Assembly: GCA_026027325.1 (NCBI GenBank)
Contig: JAMSLZ010000001.1
Coordinates: 62,001 to 126,000 of the forward strand
Length of the DNA: 64,000 bases
Direction of reading: 5' to 3'
DNA from: Actinomucor elegans
Taxonomy: Eukaryota > Mucoromycota > Mucoromycetes > Mucorales > Mucoraceae
In this document: piece by piece, positions 38,910 to 51,500 of the stretch
How the letters are laid out: the number at the start of each line of letters is the position of its first letter
How positions within the stretch are numbered: the stretch's first letter is position 1
Translations under genes and position numbers: made by a program
Notes under the pieces: model-generated
Databases searched by the model: none
Told to the model about the DNA's origin: nothing
The model's input: the letters and a program-made list of their open reading frames with translations, nothing else

Positions 38910-39158
38910 TGTGGTGAAATAGCCACATAATTGAAGTACAGACAGACTAGAGGCCTGTGCGCCCTAGCTGTAGCACATACATACTAAAGCATCATTGATT
39001 ACCTTATACAGCGATACAGTCCTTAAACAGAGATACGTCCTTCTTATACTTTTTATATGAACACAAGTAAATAACCTTCAGTCACAATTCAACGAGTATA
39101 AATACAAGCTAGAAAAACTAGTTAGAAAGAATTAATCACATTTAAGTTGAATAAACTA
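38910..39158 (+). mobile_element. Gy1 LTR, 3'-truncated
   Basis: TGTGGTGAAATAGCC..., reverse complement of the Gy1 LTRs; cut by T4 at a TA. Confidence 0.88.
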
Positions 39159-40169
39159 CAGTGACCAGCAAAACTGTTACAATGTTTTCAGTTTTTGAAC
39201 ATAATCGCTTATATCTCCACAAGATCGCATTCATACTAAATGAGAAATAGCTTATTCTGAAGCCCAAGTTATCGGCTTTATTAGGAATGTCTCGGATTTG
39301 TGACTGCGTTAGTATTTTCGGAGAAACAGATTGAGAAATGAGAGAACAACATTGTAACAGTTTCAGTTTTGCTGCTATCATGAAAAATTAAAAAAATGGA
39401 ATACCACAACTTGGCTATTCCTTTTAGAGCCCACAGATTCAAGCCGAATACTTTTAAAATCGTTAAAAACACTGTACTATAACTTTGGGTTTTTTTACTC
39501 AGTAAATTTGTGATTTTATAACAACTTAACTCTACCTATGCGCGCAATCTCTGTCTCTCAACGTAATCGCATTGTTTCTCTTTTGAAATCAGGCGAAACT
39601 ATTCGGGAAGTATCCCAAAAGGTCGGCCTTAGTACCGCTACTGTGTGCCGAATCGGAAAGCAAGCTTGTTCGGACCGTAAAATGAACAAAGGCGGCAGAC
39701 CACAAGCCCTGTCACATGCGGATGAAAGGTATTGCTCGCGCCAAATCACCACAGGGAAGTTGGATAACGCTGTGAAGGTCAAGAAAGCATTAAGAAAGGA
39801 CCTTGGTATCCTTGTGAGCCCCGATACGATTAGAAGAGCCCTTCGTAGAGCAGGCTTGGGTGCTATTGAGAAGCCTAAGAAGCCATTGCTTAGCAAGAAG
39901 AACATCCGCAAGAGGCTTGAGTGGTGCAAAGCCCACCGTGACTGGACCGTTGATGACTGGAAACGGGTTATTTGGTCTGATGAGACCAAAATCAATCGAT
40001 TTAACTCGGATGGCCGTGTCTGGGCTTGGATTAGGGACGGGGAGCAGCTTCAACCTAAACATGTCAAAGTTACAGTCAAACACGGTGGTGGTAGTATCAT
40101 GATCTGGAGTGCCTTAACTTATGCTGGAACGGGTTGGATGTGCAAAATTGATGGTAATATGGACAAAAC
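39159..40169 (+). mobile_element. T4: Tc1/mariner element, right part missing
   Basis: Starts CAGTGACCAGCAAAACTG after TA (39157-39158) in a Gy1 LTR. Ends where the Gy2 copy 2 LTR begins; no right half was found in the window. Confidence 0.85.
39538..40169 (+). pseudogene. Tc1 transposase, C-terminally truncated (T4)
   Basis: Starts at the ATG at 39538. HTH with TIREVSQKVGLSTATVCRI, second DNA-binding region, then VIWSDETKINRFNSDGR with the first catalytic Asp and GGGSIMIWSAL. The second Asp and the third acidic residue are lost: at 40170 the frame runs into the Gy2 LTR. No internal frameshift is seen, so the break was by insertion followed by loss of the 3' part. Confidence 0.88.
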
Positions 40170-40587
40170 TGTTGTAAACATGACTTGTTCAGTGTCCGTC
40201 ACCAATCAGGTCAATGTTCGACAATGCTTATACTCAGCTTGTGCTTTGACAGCTTTGTAACGTCGGTTAAGAGATATATATGGAAATCAATGCTTAGTGC
40301 AACTAACCTTCATAAACTATCTATCACCGAATATAAAGTCGTACTAGAATGGATTACTATAAATCCTTGTTAACTCCATGAGCGCAGTCTTTGACTAACT
40401 CAATCGTCTATAATATCAAGTTAAATCCGAACTTCGATTTTGTATAAATAGCTCATCATTTTAATGCTTTAATAAATCAATTCGTTTTATCAGTCTGGTT
40501 ATTTTTACAGTCTTTATTATATTCGATATAACATTTTTTTTAACCTTATCTGCTACTTTTTGGTTTATTATACACTTACTATTCAAT

Positions 40588-42525
40588 ATGTCTGCTCCTA
40601 TCTCCACTGTTTCTGGTTCTAATGACGCTGTCATTAATCCTCCTGCTGCTATTGAATCCTCTGCTGATCAAGACGTAGAGATGAACAACTCTGATGACGG
40701 TTTATCCGTATCTGACTCCGTTGAGGTGATCAAGGACGCTATCCGTCAAGCCTCTGCTCAAATCGCCAAGATGACTATCCAGTTGGTGACTCCTGGTGTT
40801 CTCTCTGAAGAAGGTGCCAAGAAACTTCGTGGTGATCTTGCTCTTCGACAAAAGGATTTGAAGCTATTTAAGGAATCTCTTCTGGCTATGGAAGAATCCC
40901 TTGGTAGCTCTACTGCTAGTCCTGCTTCTGCTTCTCTGGGTCCTACTAAGAGTACTATATTACGTACTGAGTTTGTGCCCAATGACTTACCTATTATCCA
41001 ATGGGTTGGTATGGTTTCTGACAACAAGTCTACCATCTTCACTGACTTGCGTACTTGTCTTTCTCGCTTCGAAGTCGTTGTAGAGTGTCATGGTCTTGAC
41101 TTGGACGTCAATGGTGCTCGCCTACTTAAGTACTGTTGCTTAAACGAGGATCATCAAACATTCTTGAAAGAAACCTTCTTTGTGCCTGGTGTTGCTGCTA
41201 CTTGGTCCATTGTAAAAGATGCCTTTTTGAAGAAGTTTGGTGTGAATGCAAGTGTAGATCGCTCTACTGCTGCTAACGAGCTCATGGCCATCACTAAACG
41301 GTCAACCGAGACAATTGAACAGTATATTGACCGCTTTAACGCGTTACGTCGTCGTGCTGACTTGAATGATTCGTTCTTGTTAATATCTACCTTCTTGCGT
41401 GGATTGCCTGACTCATTCCAAGAACGTATGGCATATACTATGAATATGGGAACTGAAACTCAGACGCAGAATCTCGAGTATGTTTGCGCTGTGGCTCGTA
41501 ACTTGGACAGTCGTTTGGCTTCTATGCGTGCTAACAAGCGTACTGGTGACGATCAAAGGGAATCTCTTGGCACGAAAAAGTCAAAGGTTTCTGATGAACC
41601 ATCGTCGTCATCGTTTCCTAATGGTGCTGCTGCCTCGAAGTACGCATCAAAACCTTCTTCTTCGTCTAGTACAAGAGAAAAGAAAGGGTTGTTCTGTTCT
41701 TTCCACCGATCGACTACGCATAACACGGACTCTTGTCGCGCTGCTAAACTGGGAGGTGTACCCAAGCCTGGTCCTGGTGACTGCCGTCGTTGTGGCGCTA
41801 AGAATTGGAACCCATCACATCGCTGTGATTCATCTGCTGCAGTGAATGGTGTTGGTAAATCTGCCAGTAATCTGGTAATGAGAGCTATGTCCACGTCGCC
41901 CGAACGTTTTTCCTCTTCTGCCTCTCGCACTACTACTACTACTTCTTCTGCTGCTCCTCGTGCTCCGGTTGCCACTACCGTCGAGACTAATACTTCTGTT
42001 GCTTCTTCTGCTGGATCAACCAATGCTTCTTCTTCTTCTGCTGTGGCTGTTGCCACACAACGCATCAACGATATGGATATTTCAGATGAAGAATCGCTTC
42101 TGGTCGCCGCGCAGGCACAAGCTTGTAAGTATCACAAAAGATTTTCATTGCCACCAAGACAGATTTCTAATTCTCTCTTTGTACCGGCTATTATAGAGAA
42201 TATTACTACCTACAGTTTGATCGATTCGGGTTCGAGCTTTTCTATGGTTACGCCAGAGTTTTTTAACTCACTTGTTCCACCTATTCCTTTGGTGAAGCAA
42301 GAAGGCACAATCCAGCTTGGCCACGTCAATAATGCGATCAGTAGAATAGGGTCTTGCACTCTAAAAGTATTCTATAATAAAAAATCTTTTTACCATACTT
42401 TTGAAGTTTTTCCTTTCTTTACTCATGAAGATGTTCCTATTTGCTTTGGTCTTGACATCTTACCTCAATTGAACATTGGCATCACTGGTCTTGTTAGTTC
42501 ACACTTTGAACAAATTGGCCATTGA
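40588..42525 (+). CDS. Gag-protease polyprotein of Gy2 (copy 2)
   Basis: Second copy of the 645-codon gag-protease, with no difference seen in the translation from copy 1. Same two Cys/His clusters and IDSGSS protease active site, and the same TGA terminator followed by CTC at 42523-42528. The poly-T tract right after the 5' LTR (from 40534) and the start context match copy 1. Confidence 0.92.
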   Translation: MSAPISTVSGSNDAVINPPAAIESSADQDVEMNNSDDGLSVSDSVEVIKDAIRQASAQIAKMTIQLVTPGVLSEEGAKKLRGDLALRQKDLKLFKESLLAMEESLGSSTASPASASLGPTKSTILRTEFVPNDLPIIQWVGMVSDNKSTIFTDLRTCLSRFEVVVECHGLDLDVNGARLLKYCCLNEDHQTFLKETFFVPGVAATWSIVKDAFLKKFGVNASVDRSTAANELMAITKRSTETIEQYIDRFNALRRRADLNDSFLLISTFLRGLPDSFQERMAYTMNMGTETQTQNLEYVCAVARNLDSRLASMRANKRTGDDQRESLGTKKSKVSDEPSSSSFPNGAAASKYASKPSSSSSTREKKGLFCSFHRSTTHNTDSCRAAKLGGVPKPGPGDCRRCGAKNWNPSHRCDSSAAVNGVGKSASNLVMRAMSTSPERFSSSASRTTTTTSSAAPRAPVATTVETNTSVASSAGSTNASSSSAVAVATQRINDMDISDEESLLVAAQAQACKYHKRFSLPPRQISNSLFVPAIIENITTYSLIDSGSSFSMVTPEFFNSLVPPIPLVKQEGTIQLGHVNNAISRIGSCTLKVFYNKKSFYHTFEVFPFFTHEDVPICFGLDILPQLNIGITGLVSSHFEQIGH

Positions 42526-45500
42526 CTCCCAGACCCAATTGATCCTGATCAGGTCAAACCAAATGATAATCCATACGGAACGATTACTGAGCGAAAGCCT
42601 TTGCTTGATAAAATAAACAAGTTATTACAGGTCAATTCTTCTATTGATATGAAAAATACATACTGCAATTTACCAGGTGCTATTATTCATCTCAAAACGA
42701 AGCCTGGAAGTGTTGCTTACAGAAAACAATACGCATTGCCTGAAGCCTATCGTTCTGCGGTCCTTGACCAAATAGAAACATGGTTACAGGAAGGTGTCAT
42801 TGAAAGAGCTCCTTCTCATACATCGTGGAATAGTCCCATCCTTTGCGTCAAAAAGAAGGACTCATTCGGTAATTACACGTATGCTAAACCTAGAGTGGTT
42901 TGTGATGTTCGTCTAGTTAACCAATTGCTGATTGTAAATGATAGACAACAACTACCTCTCATCTCAGAAATACATCAACGTATTGGCTCTGCTCCAATCC
43001 ACACTATATTGGACATTCATGCTTGCTTTACAAGTTTTAAAGTTGCTGATGAAGATCGCGAGAAACTGTCCTTTACTTGTCCCTATACCAATCGGCAGAT
43101 GCGCTTTATCAAAGCGTGCTATGGCATAAGTTTCGTTGGATCGGTCGTCCAACGCAATTTGACAACACTCTTTGAAGATCTTCCTTACGTCAACGTGTAT
43201 GTAGATGACATCGTTGTTTCTACATTTCCTCCGCTATCATATCATGCAGATTGCGTTGCTGAAGTGATCAAACGTCTTACTAGTGCTAATCTCGTACTGA
43301 ACCCTGATAAGATCGTATTCGCTCAACAGAGCATACACATATTGGGTTGGTCGTTGATAAAAGGTAAACTGATCCCTGATCCCCGCAAAGTAGCAAGCTT
43401 AGAAAGCTGGCCTAAAATGACTACTGGACGTCATATCCAACAGTTTCTCGGGTTTATGAACTTCTTCCGTTCATCCATTCCTTTCTTTGCTAAACTCGCT
43501 GCTGATTTAGATGACCTACGTAACGTAAAAGATATTACTAAAGTCTGGTCAAACAAACACGAACAAGCTTTTGCAGCTCTTAAATACGCTCTGGCCAATG
43601 CTCCTGTTATCTCGCCTCCAGTTATCGGTCAACGATTTCATGTTGCAACAGATGCAAGTGTGTCTGGTATTGGTGCTATGCTGTATCAAATTATCGATAA
43701 TGAAGTTAAGTTTGTTGCCTTGGCTTCTCGAAAGCTTAGTGTTTCCGAACGCAACTATAGCACTACCAAACGTGAATTGTTAGCTGTCGTTTATGCATTT
43801 GCGAAATTCCACAAGTGGCTGTATCTTATTCCCTTTACGTTGCATACTGATCATAAAAGTCTCATTTACTTGCAGACTCAAGAAGTACCTAATGCTTTAA
43901 TGGCTGGTTGGTATGAGGGTATTTTTGGCTATACGTTCAATACAGTTCACCTGCCTGGATTCAAAAATCTTATTCCTGACGCTCTCTCACGCCTTTATAC
44001 GGACGAGGATCAACCGATTAATGTTCTGGAGGGGGGTAGTTGTCTCGATATAGTCGCGCTTGGTGATGTTGGTAGCATTTCAAACAAAAAGAAAAGCTTG
44101 AAAAATAGTGAAAAGGGATCTATGGCTAAAAGCAAAAAGCAATTTGCTCAACAGTCACGCCCTAGTATTTATAAAAATAATACTTCTCTCTTAGCTTCTT
44201 CTTCAACAGTACCAATATTACTTACTGATCAGAGTAATGATACTTGCGCTACTATATCTCCACAACAAACTTCTAATGACGATGAAGACCTGATTCTTCG
44301 AACATTAAAGTTTGCTGATTATATTACACCACCTAAAAATGAACGTGATAATCTCGTATGTGCTGAACTAAGATCTCGCACATAATAAGTTCCGTCTTAA
44401 AACATAATCATCATCATAATGTACTCCATTAACAAATATATCTCAGCAACCGTCTTGTACAAACAATATAATTCTGCATCCGAGGTCTTTGTATATACTA
44501 CTAATTATATACCCGACAATAATATATATAGAGCCTGATTTTATATCTAAAGAAGTTCAGTTAACTAAGAATCATCTTTTACCTTTCTACACAATAAACC
44601 ATTAGAAGGATTTTAATTGTATTCTTATAACGTTTTTATATATTTTTTATAACATTTTTTACAATTAAAGCAAATCACTTTTCTCAAGCAATGTCTGATA
44701 CTAGCAATTCTACTGCCACCACTCCAATCATGGAAAAATTGTCGCTTGGTCCTGCTGCTCCTACTGTTGATACTACGCCCATTGCTCCTGCTACTGTTGC
44801 CGCTACTGCTGATATTCCTGCTCATAACGCTGATGAGGTGAATCATCAAGCTGATATTCCTGTATGCATCGGTGACAAGGAATCTGTTGAGTCCGAAGCT
44901 GCTCCGATGACTGTAAACCGTAATCGTGGCGAAGCTCTGGTAGCTTTGATTGAAGAACGGGATCGATTAATTGAAGAGTATTCTGGCCCTTACCTTGATC
45001 AGGTTATCGCTGGCGACACTGAAACTAACAATGGTGATATTATATTAAATAGAATAGAGAAGTTAAATAAGGCAATTACTGTATTTAAGCAGACGCTTAA
45101 AATTGGATCTTCTTCTGTTATCACTGTTAAAGCCAATGCAACTGGCTCGGGATCTTCTGTATCGTCTGATGCAGGCCTCAAGTTGTCAACTCGTGATGTA
45201 CCAAAGATGCAGCTTAAAGGTACAGTAAACAAGCCTTTTCCATCAGAACCTGCATATGATACTGTGGAGCATTTTCTTCGTGCCTTTGAGAAGACCGTTA
45301 TGTCCACTGGTAAGACAATTGATTCGGTATGGCGCTATTATGTTCCTGTTGCTCTTGGTGATGAACACCACGACTGGTTGAAGGATGTCTTGCTCAAATG
45401 TAATACTTGGGGACAGGCCAAGAAGCAGTTTGAAAAACGTTTTCATAACACGCATACCAGACTTTTGGCAAAACGAGAGGTTATGACTATGAAGATGCGT

Positions 45501-48500
45501 CTTAATGAAACTGCGAACGAGTATGCTGCACGTTTTGGAAGAGCTGCTGGTGAAGCTGGTTACTCTAAACTTGACAAGACTCTCTCTGACACTTTTATGT
45601 ATGGCTTTCCGGAGAATTGGCAAGTGCAGATTAGTGCTGTGCTATTGTCATTGTACGGTGACAAGCAAGAATGGTTAGTTGATGAAGTGACCAACGCTGC
45701 TAACCATGTGTATGGTGATAAGAAACCTGGGGAACTGTCTGCTGCTTCTTCTTCTGGTTTCAACAACTATGCCAAGGAAACCAATGCCAATAATAAGAGG
45801 TCATCTATCTACATGGGCAAGCAGAAACGCAAGGATGATGCTGCTGCTACTATGCCTACTTTATTTAAAAGACTCAAGTATAATGATACCGGTAGTATAA
45901 AACCTGCTGCTAAGCTAGAGGCGCCGAGTAAACGTTTTTTTGGGTCTAGTAAGAATGTACCAAGAAAGGCCTTTGGTAATAAGCCTTGTAGATTTTGTAA
46001 CAAGGATTGGTTTCGCGGACACACATGTGATGAGTACCGCAACTATAAGGCTGGTAACCCGGTCGTACTTTCGATTAGGAAGACTAGTAATAATAGCAAT
46101 GAAGCTAAATGCTTTAAAAGAGCCATGGAGGACGAACAGTATGAATGTAAATATGATGTACCTCCTGTAAATGATGATGGCTTTAATCTAATCACACCTA
46201 TTATTATAGGAAACAAGAAGCTTGTAGGGTTGTGTGATCCAGGAAGTGATATATCCTGCATCAATAAATATATTATTAATAAAGAGTTTAATAATATTGA
46301 TATATGTAATACAACAGGCTATCTAAATTTTCTAACTATGAATGATAATAAGGATGGTAGCAATAAAACTAAAAGAATAGGACAGACTGAGCCTATGTCT
46401 GTGCGCTACCGTGATGATCTTCGTTTTAAACATGCTTTTGAAGTTGTAGAATTCAACGGTGTAATGTCAACTAGCTTTGACGTATTATTAGGTCGAGACA
46501 TACTTAGCAAAATGGGTGTATACCTTGCCAATGTCGCTTATAAATGGCCCAAAGAAGAAAGCAATAAAGAAGATCTACAGTTTGAAAACGTCAATTATGA
46601 TGATAAAAACGAGATTAACCCTGAGGATGCTGATTATGGCAACCCTGATGAACGATCCACCTATATGGACGCTATTAAAAACGCATTGACGTGTAACACA
46701 AATATTAAGTCAAATGCAGTATGTACTATGAAGGAATCTCAAGTAAACATCAAGTTGAAAAGTGACGCAAACTGCTACGTACGTCAATACCCTTTAACCA
46801 CTAAAGCGCACGCTGAAATAGAAAAACAATTACAAGGATGGCTAAAAGATGGAATAGTTGCTGAAGCAAAACCATCACCGTATTATCACTCACCATTACT
46901 TGTTGTGCCAAAGAAAGACGAGAATAATAAAGCTACCAAGCTGAGGGTATGCTGCGATCTAAGAAAGATCAATGCGGCTTTGACAGATGACAATCAACAT
47001 AACTTTGCTGTCCCAAAAATTCAGGACATATTCAATTCCGTTGCCTCGAGGGGTAAAATTATTAGCAAAATTGACCTGCGGCAAGCATATTTTTCGTTCG
47101 AAGTAGCCGAGTCATCACGTAAATATTTAAACTTCTCTTTTAATCATAAAAATTATGAATGGAATCATGCTGCTTTTGGATTAAAATTTTTAACATCCCA
47201 ATTCTGTTACTGTATGCGTGTCTTATTGGGTGATATACCTGACGTAGAGACCTATGTCGATGACTGTGTAATCTTTAGTGAAACTATAGAAAGTCATATC
47301 AAGACAATAAATGAAGTCATAACTCGTCTGACTTTTGTAAACTTACGTATTAATACAGAGAAGTGTACTTGGTTTAAAACATCCGTGTATCTATTAGGAT
47401 TTGTTGTTGGCCAAGGTGTAACTAAAATTGATATGCGACGACTATCCAATATTAATGAATGGAAAATACCAAAAACTGCCAAACAAGTAAGAAGCATAAT
47501 GGGTGTTGTATCACACTTACGAGACTATTGTCCTATGCTATCAAAAATCGCAGCTCCTATTGATTCGTTACGGAATTCGAAATCAGTAGAGAAAGAGTGG
47601 ACTCAATTGCACACAGATCATTTTGAAAGCATCAAACAGATCTTATTATCCAATGCAATCCTACACACTCCAGATCTGAGCCGTACGCTATATTTGTGTT
47701 GCGATGCCTCTGTATATGGTCTTGGGTGTGCTTTGATTCAAAAGGATGAACTTGGAAGGACTGTGCATATTGCATTTATAAGTAAATCATTAAATGATAC
47801 GGAACGAAGATGGAGCACTAATCGCAGAGAAACTGCTGCTATTATATTCGGATTAGAGCGCTTCAGACCTCTCCTATGGGGACATCCTGATGTAGTAATC
47901 ATGACTGACCATCTTTCCTTGACATTTCTATTTACAAGTTCCACGTTAAACTCAACACTGCAAACCTATTTTGAAATACTAGGAGAGTTTAACTTTACTG
48001 TCGCATACATTAAAGGTATACAAAACATATTACCTGATAAATTGTCTCGAGTTTATCCCCCTATCGATGAAGATAAAACTCTGGAGGGAGAGCAGGATAG
48101 ACATATTCGAAGACTAGAAAAACTTATACTCACTAGAAGAGCGACTAGTGACGTAAAAAAGGACACTAAACAAATCGTAAGAAGAAAAGCAATCCATTCA
48201 AAAGATAAAAATCTAAACATACTAGCTATAAAACTAAATAGCAATGAGTTCAAATCACAAACTACGGATTATACTTGTCCTCCCGTAAATGAACGTATTA
48301 GTATAATAAAGGATGCACATTCCCTTGGGCATTTTGGCATAGATAGTGTAGTAAAGCATATACACTCCAACTATGGTCTTCATTGGAACACCATTTATAA
48401 AGACTGTAAAGAAGTACTCATGCAGTGTAAAGAGTGCGCTCAACATAATATAGCTAAAAGAGGTTTCAATCCTCAAAAGTCTATTGTAGCATATGATGTA

Positions 48501-51500
48501 TTTGATCATGTATCATTTGATCTACTCGGCCCTGCGGTAAAATTAAAATATAAAAGCAGGTAGTAAGTCGATTATAACTTGGTTATAGTTTATTCAACTT
48601 AAATGTGATTAGTTCTTTCTAACTAGTTTTTCTAGCTTGTATTTATACTCGTTGAATTGTGACTGAAGGTTATTTACTTGTGTTCATATAAGAAGTATAA
48701 GAAGGACGTATCTCTGTTTAAGGACTGTATCGCTGTATAAGGTAATCAATGATGCTTTAGTATGTATGTGCTACAGCTAGGGCGCACAGGCCTCTAGTCT
48801 GTCTGTACTTCAATTATGTGGCTATTTCACCACATGCTCCCCCACTAGAGTCAGTGCACACTGAGTCGACATTAGTAAAGAATAACAAGAAGTTGTATCT
48901 ACGTGTTATGTTGTTTTTTGTTCTCCAGTGATTCAATTTTACCAGGTTTATTTTTACTGTAGTATGATATCAACTGCTGAGATACAATTTCCAAGGCATA
49001 ACTGCGTGACAGTATATTATTATATTTTTTTGTTTAGTTTTGTATATTGACCGGGCAAGTGAGAACTTAAAATGTTTCTTTCACTGTTGCGTGTCATTAC
49101 TTCCTGCTTCTTTTACTACGTCTAGTCTGTGATATGGGATGATTTAAATCAGTTACCTCACCAGTTCGCATTCTCTTATTATTCGACACATTATCAGATT
49201 TTTGATCAGTAATTGTGTTCTTAGTTGGTGATTTGGTATGAGTTTTCTTTTGGTAAGTGTCTTTCAACCTTTCCTTTGCTAATCGCTTTGACTGTCTAAC
49301 CTTTTCCCAATACTTTTCGATAGTGACAGGAGACGAAAATGCATCAACTGAGATCCAGTCATTTTCTCGTTCACCATAGCCTACCCATTTTACAAGATAT
49401 AACCTTTGGCCATTTTCATCTTTATGGTCTCGTATCTCCTCGACTTCAAACAGTTCTTCTTCTATAGCAGATTCGTCAATAGATACGACTTTGAGTTCTG
49501 AGGGTACATATTCACGATGTAATAGTTCATTCGACTCGTCCTTCAATACATAGGTGCCAGCACGTGTCTTTCGAACTACAGTATATGGCCCATCATATAG
49601 AGGCGATAACGATGTTGGTCGACCACCTTGTAATTTGACCATTACAGGAGTGTCTATTGGGATATCAATAATGCGATGCTTCTTGTTGAAATCCTCATTG
49701 TACTTTTCGACGATCTTACGTGTTCTCTCTTCAACAGCAGGAAATACAACGTCAGCCATGTAATCAGCTCTCTTTACCAGTTCTTTTACTGATACAGGAT
49801 TCTTTTTGCCCTTCATTTTAGGATCATGATTTGTGCTCAAGTCTACTTGTCTAGCAAACATTAACGAAAATGGTGTACTAGCAGTGCGATCTCTTACTTT
49901 GATATTGCAGCATAATTGTACAAGTCCTAGCCTTTCGTCCCAGTTACTTGTATCATTACCACAAAGTTTCCGCAGTGTGTTTTTCACCATCTGCACGGAT
50001 CTCTCAGCAGCACCATTGGATTGAGGATAATAAGGTGTAGAGAATCGGTGCTGGATGCCCAAGGTATTGGTTAATGTATGCATCAATCCGTTCCTGAATT
50101 CCCTTCCGTTATCGCTACCAATGATGTCAGGTAATCCATAGTCAGCAAAGATATTAATCAAAGCTTTAGCTACGGTATCACTTTGTTTGTTGGGTATAGG
50201 TCTAGTGATAATATATTTGGTGCAAATATCGACAAGTACTAGCCCATATATGTTACCAGCCTCAGTTACAGGAAGTGGTCCAAAGAGATCCATTGTTACA
50301 TGACTGAATGGTTCGAATGCAACTATAGATTTTTGTGGATTGAAACCCTTCTTGGATACATTGTGAAGTGCACATTCTTTGCAGCGTGAAAGGATATCTT
50401 TGCAGTCAGCGTAGATGGTATTCCAATGTAACCCCTGGTAAGTGTGGATGTGCTTTACTACACTCTCAATACCGAAATGTCCAAGTGCATGTGCATCGTG
50501 GATGATTTGATCTCTCTCGTGGGCTGGAGGACAAGCATACTCTGTTCCTTTAGATTTGAAGTCTTTACTATTAAGCTTCACCGCGAGGATGTTCAAACGT
50601 TTATCTTTCGAGTAGATCTTCTTTTTATGAATAAATCTATCTTTGTCATTGTTAGATGAAGCTCTTCTTAGTAAGATGTATTTCTCTAATCGTTTAATAT
50701 TGCGATCCTGCTCCCCCTCCAGCGTTTGATCTTCAATAATAGGAGGGTAAACGCGAGATAGTGCATCAGGTAGTTTATTGGCAATGCCTTTTAAGTGAAC
50801 TACATTCAGATTGAATTGTCCAATAACATCCATATAAGATTGTAATGTACTGTTCAACGTGGTAGACGTGAACATGTAAGTAAGAGCCATATGATCAGTG
50901 AGCACCTCGATAGGTAATGGATGCCCCCATAGCAAAGGTCTAAATCTGATCAATCCGAATACAATTGCAGCAGTTTCGCGTCTATTGGTGGACCAATTGC
51001 GCTCAGCCGAATTGAGAGACTTGCTAATGAAAGCAATGTGTACAGTTCTATTAAATTCATCTCTTTGAGTGAGTGCACAAGCTATCCCATATACAGATGC
51101 GTCTGTCTCCAGATAAAATTTCTTGGATAGATCAGGCTGGTGAAGCACGGCATTAGACACAAGAATCTGTTTAATCCGATTGAATCGATCAGTATGTAAA
51201 GACGTCCATTTGGTTTGTACATCCTTATCATTACGTAGTTGATCTAAAGGTGCAGCTACTTTACTAAGCATAGGACAGTAATCCCTTAAATGAGAAATCA
51301 CACCCATAATACTTCGTACTTGTGCAGCGTTTTTAGGAATTGGCCATTTATCAATGTTTGAAAGTCGTCTGTGATCGATCTTTGTAATGCCAGGTCCAAC
51401 AATAAAGCCCAATAAATATAATGCCGTTCGAAACCATGTGCATTTGTCGGGATTGATCTTTAAATTTACAGAAGTCAATCTTTCGAGCACTGTGTTTATC

